A model generated the notes under the pieces. The model ran no database searches, was not told the origin of the DNA, and was given only the letters and a program-made list of their open reading frames with translations. DNA of 64,000 bases from Hydrogenophaga sp. SL48 (lineage in GTDB: Bacteria; Pseudomonadota; Gammaproteobacteria; Burkholderiales; Burkholderiaceae_C): positions 2,976,001-3,040,000 of the forward strand of contig NZ_CP063400.1 in NCBI RefSeq assembly GCF_021729865.1. Direction: 5' to 3'. The translations under genes were made by a program, and so were the position numbers. Of the stretch, positions 47,025 to 55,728 are shown in pieces (the first letter of the stretch is position 1; the number at the start of each line of letters is the position of its first letter).

Positions 47025-47969
47025 TTATGCGGCTTCGGATCGTGCGACCGGCGCCGCTCTGCGCTCCGCCACCGGGGCGGCCGGGATCGCGTCGAACACC
47101 AGCCGCTGCGGGTGCGTGTAGCAGAGAAAGCGCGTGTGGGTCGCGCGGCCGATGGCGCACAGGCCCACGCGCTCGGCGATCTGCTGGCCCATCTGCGTGA
47201 TGCCCGAACGCGACACCACGAGGGGCACGCCCATCTGCGCCGACTTGATGACCATCTCGCTGGTCAGGCGACCGGTGGTGTAGAACACCTTTTGCCCCAG
47301 AGGCAGGTCGACCTGCAAGGCCATCCAGCCGGCGATAGTGTCCACCGCGTTGTGGCGGCCCACGTCTTCGACAAACAGCTGCAGCTGGTCGTCCACGAAC
47401 AGCGCGCAGGCGTGCACCGAGCCGGCCGACTTGTAGGTGCTTTCTTTCAGGCGGATGGTGTTGACGATGCGGTTGAGCTGCGACTGGCGCAGCACCGCGT
47501 CGGGCGGCAAGGCGATGCGGTGAATCTCGTCCATCAACCCGCCGAACACGCTGCCCTGGCCGCAGCCGGTGGTGACCACGCGTTTGGAGGTGCGTTCTTC
47601 GATGCGGTCGATGCCGTGTCGCGTGACCACGGCGGCGGCGCCCACCTCCCAATCGACCGTGATGGACTCGATGTCGCTCACCGAACCCACCAGGCGCTGG
47701 TTGAGCAGGAAGCCCAGCACCAGCCACTCGGGGTGGGCACCCAGGGTCATGAGCGTGACGAGTTCGCGCTTGTCCACGTACACCGTGAGGTCGCGCTCGG
47801 CGGGGATCGACACCGTGCCGGGCTGGCCGTACTCGTCCACCACCGCCACCGCCCGGGTGAGCGGTGCGATGGCCTGGGTCAATCGGGGCAGGATCGGCAC
47901 GGGGGAGGGGTCAACAAGGGTCACGGCGGGGAATTCACAAAAGGAAGAAGGCCCGAAGGCCTTCCACAT
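47025..47969 (-). CDS. fdhD: Formate dehydrogenase accessory sulfurtransferase FdhD
   Basis: 314 residues; a GTG at 47924 (15 residues shorter) is a reasonable alternative start. FdhD transfers sulfur from IscS to the molybdenum cofactor, which formate dehydrogenases need. The conserved loop reads TGCGQGSVF, so it has one Cys where E. coli has CxxC. The EDVGRHNAVD and GRLTSEMVIK motifs are present. Last gene of the fdhX-fdhA-fdhB-cyt b gene series. Confidence 0.95.
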   Translation of the reverse strand: MWKAFGPSSFCEFPAVTLVDPSPVPILPRLTQAIAPLTRAVAVVDEYGQPGTVSIPAERDLTVYVDKRELVTLMTLGAHPEWLVLGFLLNQRLVGSVSDIESITVDWEVGAAAVVTRHGIDRIEERTSKRVVTTGCGQGSVFGGLMDEIHRIALPPDAVLRQSQLNRIVNTIRLKESTYKSAGSVHACALFVDDQLQLFVEDVGRHNAVDTIAGWMALQVDLPLGQKVFYTTGRLTSEMVIKSAQMGVPLVVSRSGITQMGQQIAERVGLCAIGRATHTRFLCYTHPQRLVFDAIPAAPVAERRAAPVARSEAA

Positions 47970-47998
47970 GATGCATCAGCGGGCGTTCAGGCGCCGCA

Positions 47999-48355
47999 TC
48001 AGGATTTTTTGGCCGGGGCGGCAGCAGGGGCTGCGGGCGTGGCAGGAGCCGCGGCCGGGGCAGCCGCCGCAGCGGGCGCGGGCCAGACGAAGGGGCCGGG
48101 ATCGGCACAGGGCGGCGTCGCCGTGGCCGGCTTCACCGGTTTGCCCGAAGCGGCAGCGGTCTTGGCGTAGTGCGCGGCCGCACGGTCCATCGACAGACAC
48201 AGCTTGTAGCCGTCCACCTTGCCGGTGTGCGCGGTCTTGGCCTTGGCCTCCTCCGCCTTGGCCTTGGCGGCGTCGTCCAGCACGGGGGCGGGCAACTTGG
48301 CCATGGCGCCGACCGAGGCGGTGAGCAGCAGGGAAACGAGCAGGAATGATTTCAT
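47999..48355 (-). CDS. Small exported protein with Ala/Pro-rich tail
   Basis: 118 residues from ATG 48355. Signal peptide cleaved near AMAKL. A single helix with Lys/Ala/Glu repeats and a Cys pair (LCLS, PPCADPG), then an Ala/Pro-rich tail ending AKKS. It sits between the cytochrome b and fdhD genes, so probably an accessory of the enzyme, but nothing else indicates a role. Confidence 0.65.
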   Translation of the reverse strand: MKSFLLVSLLLTASVGAMAKLPAPVLDDAAKAKAEEAKAKTAHTGKVDGYKLCLSMDRAAAHYAKTAAASGKPVKPATATPPCADPGPFVWPAPAAAAAPAAAPATPAAPAAAPAKKS

Positions 48356-48374
48356 CGCAAATGTCCTTAAGGGG

Positions 48375-49595
48375 TCAGGCCTTGGCGGTGGCATCGCCCA
48401 CCGACGGTCCGGCTGATTGGCTGCGCTGGGCAGGGATCTTGCCGGCCTTGACATCGTCGTACCAGAGCTCGTGGTGCTCTTGAGCCCAGGCCTCGTCGAC
48501 ATAGCCCGTCTTCATGGCGCCGTAAGCGCCTTTCGTGCCGATCGTGCCCATGTAGATGTGGCCCATGAGGAGAGACATCATCACCAGCCCGCACACCAGG
48601 TGCAGCATGTGTGCGATCTGCATGTCGCCCCGCAGGTACAACATGCCGGGCAGCAGCTTGTCGAGGAACAGGCCGGAGCCCACCACCACGATGCCGGGGA
48701 TCGTGATGCCCCACCAGAACAGGCCCTTCTCGCCCGCGTTGAAACGGTGCGAGGGCACTTCCTTGTCCCCCAGCATGCCGCCCAGCTTGGAGAGCCAGAC
48801 GAAGTCGGCCGCGTTGGCGATGTTGTCCTTGATGAAGGTCACGATCACGATCAGCAGCGACACGGCAAACAGCGGGCCCACGAAGTTGTGCAGGTTCTTC
48901 AGTGCAAACGTCAGCCAGCCAAACAGCGTGCTGCCGATCACGGGCAGGAGGAAGAACTTGCCGAAGGCCATCACGATGCCCGACCCCGCCAGCGCGATGA
49001 AGGCGCCCGCGTTGGACCAGTGCGCCGCGCGCTCCAGCGGCGTGAAGCGCTCGATGGTGCGACCGGTGTCCTTGAGGTGCCCGCCCAGCGGTCCTTTGGT
49101 CATGTAGAAGATGGCCAGGGCCAGCAACACGATGAACAGCAGCGCCCCGCCGTAGGGGATCAGCCAGTCGTTGCGCACCTGCCGCCAGGCCTCGCCGGCG
49201 TTGGTCAGGCGCGAACCCGGGTACTGCACGAACGGCTGGATCAGGTTGCCCGCTTCGGGCGCCTGGCTCAGCGGCAGGCTGCTGTAACCGGTGACGCCCT
49301 TGCCCACGTCGCGCCACATCGGCGCGTTGTTGCCGGGTTGCACCTGACGCCGTTCGGCGTTGGTCTGTTCGGCGTACTGGGGGTCGGTGCTGGCGTCGGG
49401 CGCGATCTCGAAAATGTTCGCGCTCTTGACGCCGGCCACGGCCGGTGCTGCCGGTGCGACCTGCGCTGCATCGGCGGGCGCGGCGGCGCCGGGAGCCGTT
49501 TGAGCGGATGCCCAGCCAGCGCTGAGTGCCAGCAGGGCAGCGATCAGGCCACCGCGCCAGCCGTGTGGAGAAGCGAAAAAGGAGGGCCGTGTCAT
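48375..49595 (-). CDS. Formate dehydrogenase cytochrome b subunit (gamma)
   Basis: 406 residues from ATG 49595 (GGAGGG nearby). N-terminal signal peptide, periplasmic segment of about 115 residues (longer than in FdnI), then four TM helices with the b-haem His residues (ERAAHWSNAG, LHNFVGPLF, AHMLHLVCG, MGHIYMG). Anchors FdhA/FdhB in the membrane and passes electrons to quinone. Confidence 0.95.
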   Translation of the reverse strand: MTRPSFFASPHGWRGGLIAALLALSAGWASAQTAPGAAAPADAAQVAPAAPAVAGVKSANIFEIAPDASTDPQYAEQTNAERRQVQPGNNAPMWRDVGKGVTGYSSLPLSQAPEAGNLIQPFVQYPGSRLTNAGEAWRQVRNDWLIPYGGALLFIVLLALAIFYMTKGPLGGHLKDTGRTIERFTPLERAAHWSNAGAFIALAGSGIVMAFGKFFLLPVIGSTLFGWLTFALKNLHNFVGPLFAVSLLIVIVTFIKDNIANAADFVWLSKLGGMLGDKEVPSHRFNAGEKGLFWWGITIPGIVVVGSGLFLDKLLPGMLYLRGDMQIAHMLHLVCGLVMMSLLMGHIYMGTIGTKGAYGAMKTGYVDEAWAQEHHELWYDDVKAGKIPAQRSQSAGPSVGDATAKA

Positions 49596-49608
49596 GGCTG
49601 TCCCTCCG

Positions 49609-49860
49609 TCAGGGCTTCGCGCCCATGCGCGTGTAGTCGTTTTGCCCATATTGGGCGCGCGCCTTGAGCTGCTGCTCCCAGCTGGCCTTGTCGCCGACCT
49701 TCCAGCCGGCCTGCGCGTACTGGCTGCTGCCCACGCCAGCGTAGGGGGCGCCATCCTGCTTGACCCCTTGGCCGGTGAGATCCTGCGGCGTTTCGCCACA
49801 CGCGACCAAGGCCAGCGCGGCGGCGGCCAGCGCGATGCGGGGGAGAACTTGCTGCATCAT
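49609..49860 (-). CDS. Small lipoprotein of the formate dehydrogenase operon
   Basis: 83 residues. Signal peptide with lipobox LVACG. Mature part rich in Gly/Gln/Tyr (GVGSSQYAQAGWKVGD). Its ATG overlaps the fdhB stop (ATGA). Unknown role; the position suggests assembly or stabilisation of the enzyme at the membrane. Confidence 0.75.
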   Translation of the reverse strand: MMQQVLPRIALAAAALALVACGETPQDLTGQGVKQDGAPYAGVGSSQYAQAGWKVGDKASWEQQLKARAQYGQNDYTRMGAKP

Positions 49861-50465
49861 GATTTGGCGCCTTCCTTGGTGGCGGTGCCGTAGGCCGTGC
49901 CCCAGCCCCAGACTTCGGCGCCCTTGCCACGGCGCAGCACACGGGTGCGGAAGATGTCGGCCACGGTGTCACCGTCGCCGGCGATCAGGGCCTTGGTCGA
50001 ACACTGCTCGGCACAGGCGGGCAGCTTGCCCTCCGCCAGGCGGTTGCGGCCGTACTTCTCGAACTCGGCGGCGCTGCCGTGCTCTTCCGGGCCACCGGCG
50101 CAGAAGGTGCACTTGTCCATCTTGCCGCGCACGCCAAAGGTACCCTGCGATGGGAACTGAGGTGCGCCGAACGGGCAGGCGTAAGAGCAGTAGCCGCAGC
50201 CGATGCAGACGTCCTTGTCGTGCAACACCACGCCTTCGTCGGTGCGGTAGAAGCAGTTGACCGGGCAGACCGCCATGCAGGGGGCGTCGCTGCAATGCAT
50301 GCAGGCCACCGAAATCGACTTCTCGCCGGGCACACCGTCGTTGAGCGTGACCACACGGCGGCGGTTCACGCCCCAAGGCACTTCGTTCTCGTTCTTGCAG
50401 GCCGTGACGCAACCGTTGCACTCGATGCAACGCTCGGCGTCACAGATGAATTTCATTCTTGCCAT
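49857..50465 (-). CDS. fdhB: Formate dehydrogenase iron-sulfur subunit (beta)
   Basis: 202 residues. Polyferredoxin with four Cys-rich motifs (CIECNGCVTACKNE, CMHCSDAPCMAVCP, CIGCGYCSYACPFG, CTFCAGG plus the later Cys). It relays electrons from FdhA to the cytochrome b. No signal peptide; probably co-exported with the Tat-dependent FdhA. Copy 7 of the repeat lies upstream of its start, after fdhA. Confidence 0.96.
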   Translation of the reverse strand: MARMKFICDAERCIECNGCVTACKNENEVPWGVNRRRVVTLNDGVPGEKSISVACMHCSDAPCMAVCPVNCFYRTDEGVVLHDKDVCIGCGYCSYACPFGAPQFPSQGTFGVRGKMDKCTFCAGGPEEHGSAAEFEKYGRNRLAEGKLPACAEQCSTKALIAGDGDTVADIFRTRVLRRGKGAEVWGWGTAYGTATKEGAKS

Positions 50466-50489
50466 GGTGTCTCCTGTTCGGTGGTTTTC

Positions 50490-50563
50490 CCGCCGGGCCG
50501 CCCCAAGGGAAAACGCGCCCCCTCGGGGGGCAGCGCATTACACGAAGTGAAAAGCGTGGGGGT
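50490..50563 (+). repeat. Dispersed GC-rich 3'-end repeat, copy 7
   Basis: Lies in the fdhA-fdhB gap, with its C-run end 5 nt from the fdhA stop. Reading out: GACCCCCACGC, diverged stem, CCCCCCGAGGGGG, GGCGGCCCGGCGGG. Because it is inside an operon, a terminator role would reduce but not abolish downstream expression. Confidence 0.75.
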
Positions 50564-50568
50564 CATGT

Positions 50569-53535
50569 TCACGCCTTCTCTACATTGCAGACCGTCGTCT
50601 TGGTCTCTTGCATCATCGTGACGATGTCGTACCCGTAGGTCGTGGCGGTGTTGACAGCCTCGCCCCGCACGACGGGCATCGCGCCTGCCGGGTAGTGGGC
50701 CTTCATGTCTTCACCCTGCCAGCGGCCGGAGAAGTGGAACGGCAGGAACACGGTGTGATCGTTCACCCGCTCGGTGACCAGCGCCTGCACGTTGATGCGG
50801 GCGCCGGTGGGCGAACTCACCCAGACGCGTTCGCCGTTGCGAATGCCGCGCGATGCCGCCGTGGCCGGGTTGATCTCGACGAACATCTCCTGCTGCAGTT
50901 CGGCCAGCCAGGGGTTGGAGCGGGTCTCTTCGCCACCGCCTTCGTACTCGACCAGGCGACCGGAGGTCATGATCAGCGGGAATTTCTCGTGAACCTTGTC
51001 GTCGATGTTCTTCTGCTGCAGCGACTTGTAGAGGATGGGCAGGCGCCAGCGGCTCTTCTGGTCGTCGTGGCTCGGGTACTTGGCCACCAGATCGGGGCGG
51101 ATGCCGTAGATCGGCTCGCGGTGCTGGGGCACGGCGTCGGGGAAGTTCCAGACCACGGCGCGTGCCTTGGCGTTGCCGAACGGATGGCAGCCGTGGGCCA
51201 TGGCCACCCGGATGATCGCGCCGGTCGGGTCGGTCTTCCAGTTCTTGCCTTCGGCCTTGGCCTTCTCCGCGTCGCTCAGGTCGTCCCACCAGCCCAGCTT
51301 CTTGAGCAGCACGTGGTCGAACTCGGGGTAGCCGGTGGTGATCTCCGAACCCACCGAGTGCGAGCCGTCTTCGGCCAGCAGGCTCACGCCTTCGCGCTCC
51401 ACGCCGAAGTTCGCGCGGAAGTTGCCGCCGCCGTCCATCACGTGCTTGGAGGTGTCGTAGAGGTTGGGCGAGCCCGGGTGCTTGATCTCGGGCGTGCCAT
51501 AGCAGGGCCAGGGCAGACCGAAATAGTCGCCGGTCATGTCGTAGCCGGTCTCCTTGTCCACGACCTTGCCCTTGGCCTTGAGCGTCTTCACGTCGAAGGC
51601 GCCCATGTTGCGCATGTGGGCCTTCAGGCGCTCGGGGCTCTGGCCGGTGTAGCCAATCGTCCAGACCGACCGGTTGATTTCACGCAGGATGTCTTCCGGC
51701 ACGGGCTCGTCCATGCCGTGCACCTTCTGCATCTTGTAGTTCTTCGACAGCTCGGTGGCGAAGCCCAGCTTCTCGGCGAACTGGTGCATGATCATGTGGT
51801 CGCTGCGGCTCTCCCACAGCGGCTCGATCACCTTCTCACGCCACTGCAGCGAGCGGTTCGACGCGGTGCAGGAACCGCTGGTCTCGAACTGCGTGGCCGC
51901 CGGCAGCAGGTACACCGCGCGGTCGGGGTTGAGGTCTTCGGGCTTGCCGGGCATGGCCGCCATGGCCGCGGTGGCCGACGGGTACGGGTCCACCACCACC
52001 AGCAGGTCCAGCTTGTCCATGGCGCGCTTCATCTCCAGACCACGGGTCTGCGAGTTGGGCGCGTGACCCCAGAAGAACATGCCGCGGATGTTCGGGTCCT
52101 GGTCGATCAGCTCGTTCTTCTCGAGCACGCCGTCGATCCAGCGCGACACGGTGATGCCGGGCTTCTCCATGGTGCCTTCGGCGTACTGCTTCTTGATCCA
52201 TTCGTAGTCCACGCCCCACGCGGCAGCGAAGTGTTTCCACGAGCCGGCGGCCAGGCCGTAGTAGCCCGGCAGCGAATCGGGGTTGGGGCCGACGTCGGTG
52301 GCGCCCTGCACGTTGTCGTGGCCGCGGAAGATGTTGGTGCCACCGCCGCTCTTGCCCACGTTGCCCAGCGCCAGCTGCAGGATGCACGAGGCGCGCACCA
52401 TGGCGTTGCCGATGGAATGCTGCGTCTGGCCCATGCACCAGACGATGGTGGCCGGCTTGGCCTCGGCCAGCATCTTGGCGACCTTGAACATCTGGTCTTC
52501 CTTGACGCCGCAGGCCTCTTCCACGGCGGCCGGGGTCCACTTGGCCAGCACCTCTTCACGCACCTTGTCCATGCCATAGACGCGGTCGTTGATGTACTGC
52601 TTGTCCTCCCAGCCGTTCTTGAAGATGTGGTGCAGCAAGCCGAACAGGAACGGGATGTCGGTGCCCGAACGGATGCGCACGAACTCGTCGGCCTTGGCGG
52701 CGGTGCGGGTGAAGCGCGGGTCGACCACGATCATCTTGCAGCCGTTTTCCTTGGCGTGCAGCATGTGCAGCATGGACACCGGGTGCGCCTCGGCGGCATT
52801 GGAGCCGATGTACAGCGCGCACTGGCTGTTCTGCATGTCGTTGTACGAGTTGGTCATCGCACCGTAGCCCCAGGTGTTCGCGACACCGGCCACCGTGGTG
52901 GAGTGGCAGATGCGCGCCTGGTGGTCGCAGTTGTTGCTGCCCCAGAAACTCACGAACTTGCGCAGCAGGTAGGCCTGCTCGTTGTTGTGCTTGGACGAGC
53001 CCACGAAGTAGACCGAGTCAGGCCCGCTCGCCTCCTTCAGCTTCTTCATGCGGGCGGTGATCTCTTCCAGCGCCGTGTCCCAGCTGATGCGCTGGTACTT
53101 GCCGTCCACCAGCTTCATCGGGTAGCGCAGGCGGTACTCGCCGTGGCCGTGCTCGCGCAGGGCCGCACCCTTGGCGCAATGGGCACCCAGGTTGATGGGC
53201 GAATCGAAAACCGGCTCCTGGCGCACCCAGACACCGTTCTCGACGATGGCGTCCGTCGCACAACCCACCGAGCAGTGGGTGCAGATGGTGCGCTTGACTT
53301 CGATCTTGCCGCTGCCGTCGATGGACTTGCCGTCGGCGGCCTTGGCTTTCTTGACCAGCGTCAGCTGGGTCGCGGCCAGCCCGACGCCCACGCCCAGACC
53401 CGAGCGGCGCAGGAACGCGCGGCGGTCCATGGTGGGCAGGGCCGCCGACAGACCGCGCTGCAGGCTGTGGACGAAACTGCTGTGGGCACGGGCGCCCTGA
53501 GCGCCGGTGCCGGAAGATTTTTTGGTCAGCAACAT
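50569..53535 (-). CDS. fdhA: Formate dehydrogenase catalytic subunit (alpha), Cys-type
   Basis: 988 residues. Tat signal with a 35-residue leader before MDRRAFLRRSG; GGAG precedes the 53535 ATG. [4Fe-4S] ligands C85, C88, C92, C120. The molybdenum/tungsten ligand is C210 (DHQARICHSTTV), so a Cys enzyme rather than selenocysteine; no in-frame TGA. Oxidises formate in the periplasm with FdhB and the cytochrome b. Molybdopterin-binding domain with GHDNVQGATDVG and C-terminal MopB-like GRWQGED region. Confidence 0.98.
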   Translation of the reverse strand: MLLTKKSSGTGAQGARAHSSFVHSLQRGLSAALPTMDRRAFLRRSGLGVGVGLAATQLTLVKKAKAADGKSIDGSGKIEVKRTICTHCSVGCATDAIVENGVWVRQEPVFDSPINLGAHCAKGAALREHGHGEYRLRYPMKLVDGKYQRISWDTALEEITARMKKLKEASGPDSVYFVGSSKHNNEQAYLLRKFVSFWGSNNCDHQARICHSTTVAGVANTWGYGAMTNSYNDMQNSQCALYIGSNAAEAHPVSMLHMLHAKENGCKMIVVDPRFTRTAAKADEFVRIRSGTDIPFLFGLLHHIFKNGWEDKQYINDRVYGMDKVREEVLAKWTPAAVEEACGVKEDQMFKVAKMLAEAKPATIVWCMGQTQHSIGNAMVRASCILQLALGNVGKSGGGTNIFRGHDNVQGATDVGPNPDSLPGYYGLAAGSWKHFAAAWGVDYEWIKKQYAEGTMEKPGITVSRWIDGVLEKNELIDQDPNIRGMFFWGHAPNSQTRGLEMKRAMDKLDLLVVVDPYPSATAAMAAMPGKPEDLNPDRAVYLLPAATQFETSGSCTASNRSLQWREKVIEPLWESRSDHMIMHQFAEKLGFATELSKNYKMQKVHGMDEPVPEDILREINRSVWTIGYTGQSPERLKAHMRNMGAFDVKTLKAKGKVVDKETGYDMTGDYFGLPWPCYGTPEIKHPGSPNLYDTSKHVMDGGGNFRANFGVEREGVSLLAEDGSHSVGSEITTGYPEFDHVLLKKLGWWDDLSDAEKAKAEGKNWKTDPTGAIIRVAMAHGCHPFGNAKARAVVWNFPDAVPQHREPIYGIRPDLVAKYPSHDDQKSRWRLPILYKSLQQKNIDDKVHEKFPLIMTSGRLVEYEGGGEETRSNPWLAELQQEMFVEINPATAASRGIRNGERVWVSSPTGARINVQALVTERVNDHTVFLPFHFSGRWQGEDMKAHYPAGAMPVVRGEAVNTATTYGYDIVTMMQETKTTVCNVEKA

Positions 53536-53552
53536 GTGGGTCTCCGGCGCGC

Positions 53553-53774
53553 TCAGATCTGGGTGGTCTTGTAGTAGTGCTTGACGTGGTCCGTCAGTGC
53601 GTAACCACCGCCACGCTCCGGCGCAGGGCGCGGAGCGGCCGCTTCAGGGGGTGCTTCGGGGGTGGCGCCCGGCATCAGGCTCACCGCAGCGGCCAGCGCC
53701 CCCACGGTGCCCGCACCGGCAAACAGGGTGCGCCGGCTCAGGCGGGAATGGGACTCGGATGGCGGCTTGTGCAT
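53553..53774 (-). CDS. fdhX: Formate dehydrogenase region Tat-target protein (FdhX)
   Basis: 73 residues from ATG 53774 (AGGAG upstream). Twin-arginine signal SRRTLFAGAG, hydrophobic stretch, Pro/Ala-rich linker and the short tail YALTDHVKHYYKTTQI, characteristic of this small family encoded just before fdhA. Probably aids maturation or export of FdhA. First gene of the operon downstream of the sigma-54 match. Confidence 0.9.
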   Translation of the reverse strand: MHKPPSESHSRLSRRTLFAGAGTVGALAAAVSLMPGATPEAPPEAAAPRPAPERGGGYALTDHVKHYYKTTQI

Positions 53775-53967
53775 GCATGTCTCCTGGTTGAACAGCGCCC
53801 GTTGCACGTCCCCTGACGCGACTTGTGGGCTTTTTGCATAAGGCGAATCTAACCGCCGCTCCACCCGCACGCAAGCGGCCATCGGTACCGAACAACGGGC
53901 CGGGCCGCCCCTTGACACGCGGCTGGCCAGCAACGGTCGAGCGCGCCACGTGTGCTAGCGACTTCAT

Positions 53968-53983
53968 AGCCAAAACCGTGCCA
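53968..53983 (-). promoter_or_regulatory. Sigma-54 promoter candidate for fdhX-fdhA
   Basis: On the minus strand TGGCACGGTTTTGGCT matches the consensus TGGCACG-N4-TTGC with the invariant GG and GC in register and one mismatch (TGGC for TTGC). Predicted start about 53956, leaving a leader of about 180 nt before fdhX. Fits control by an NtrC-type activator encoded divergently. Confidence 0.65.
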
Positions 53984-54049
53984 CCCGGCTGACGTGGCAG
54001 CGCAGAGGCCGGCGCGCTCCGCAGAGCGGGGAGCCAGCCCCGGGCCCAA

Positions 54050-54192
54050 AGGGAATACCCTGAGGCGGGAAACAGACGGCCGGATGAGCTCGCGTCAAAC
54101 TGGCATGGGCGTTGCGACAATTTGTCGCGCAACGGGGTGCCATGAGCGCGCGACCATCCACCCTGGAAACCGTCGGATTCCAGGGAATACCC
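54050..54192. promoter_or_regulatory. Candidate upstream activator sites in the fdhX/regulator spacer
   Basis: AGGGAATACCC occurs twice (54050-54060 and 54182-54192). Between them are two dyads: GCGACA/TGTCGC (54114-54128) and CCCTGGAA/TTCCAGGG (54161-54185). They lie 70-220 bp upstream of the sigma-54 match, normal spacing for NtrC-type enhancer sites. The rest of the 456-bp spacer shows no gene. Confidence 0.5.
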
Positions 54193-54230
54193 AAGTGATT
54201 TGCTCGGCATCATCCGTAGAATGACGGCGG

Positions 54231-55613
<1,383 letters not shown>

Positions 55614-55616
55614 AGG

Positions 55617-55696
55617 CACCCCCGCCGCGCTGCGCGCGCCCCCCTCAAGGGGGCGACCCGATGCGGCCCGGCAAAGCCGGGCCCAAAGGGTTCTTG
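55617..55696 (-). repeat. Dispersed GC-rich 3'-end repeat, copy 8
   Basis: Begins 4-8 nt after the regulator stop: CCCCCGCCGCGCTGCGCGCG, CCCCCTCAAGGGGG, then CCCGGCAAAGCCGGG. Located between regulator and kinase genes, so transcription into the kinase may be attenuated. Confidence 0.85.
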
Positions 55697-55728
55697 GATG
55701 GAACACGTTACGCCGGAACGGACCTCGC

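Noticed and set aside
50608..53574. A 988-codon plus-strand open frame opposite fdhA
   Set aside because: It mirrors fdhA in a GC-rich gene; the sequence has no family signature and is rich in His/Arg/Val from antisense codon bias.
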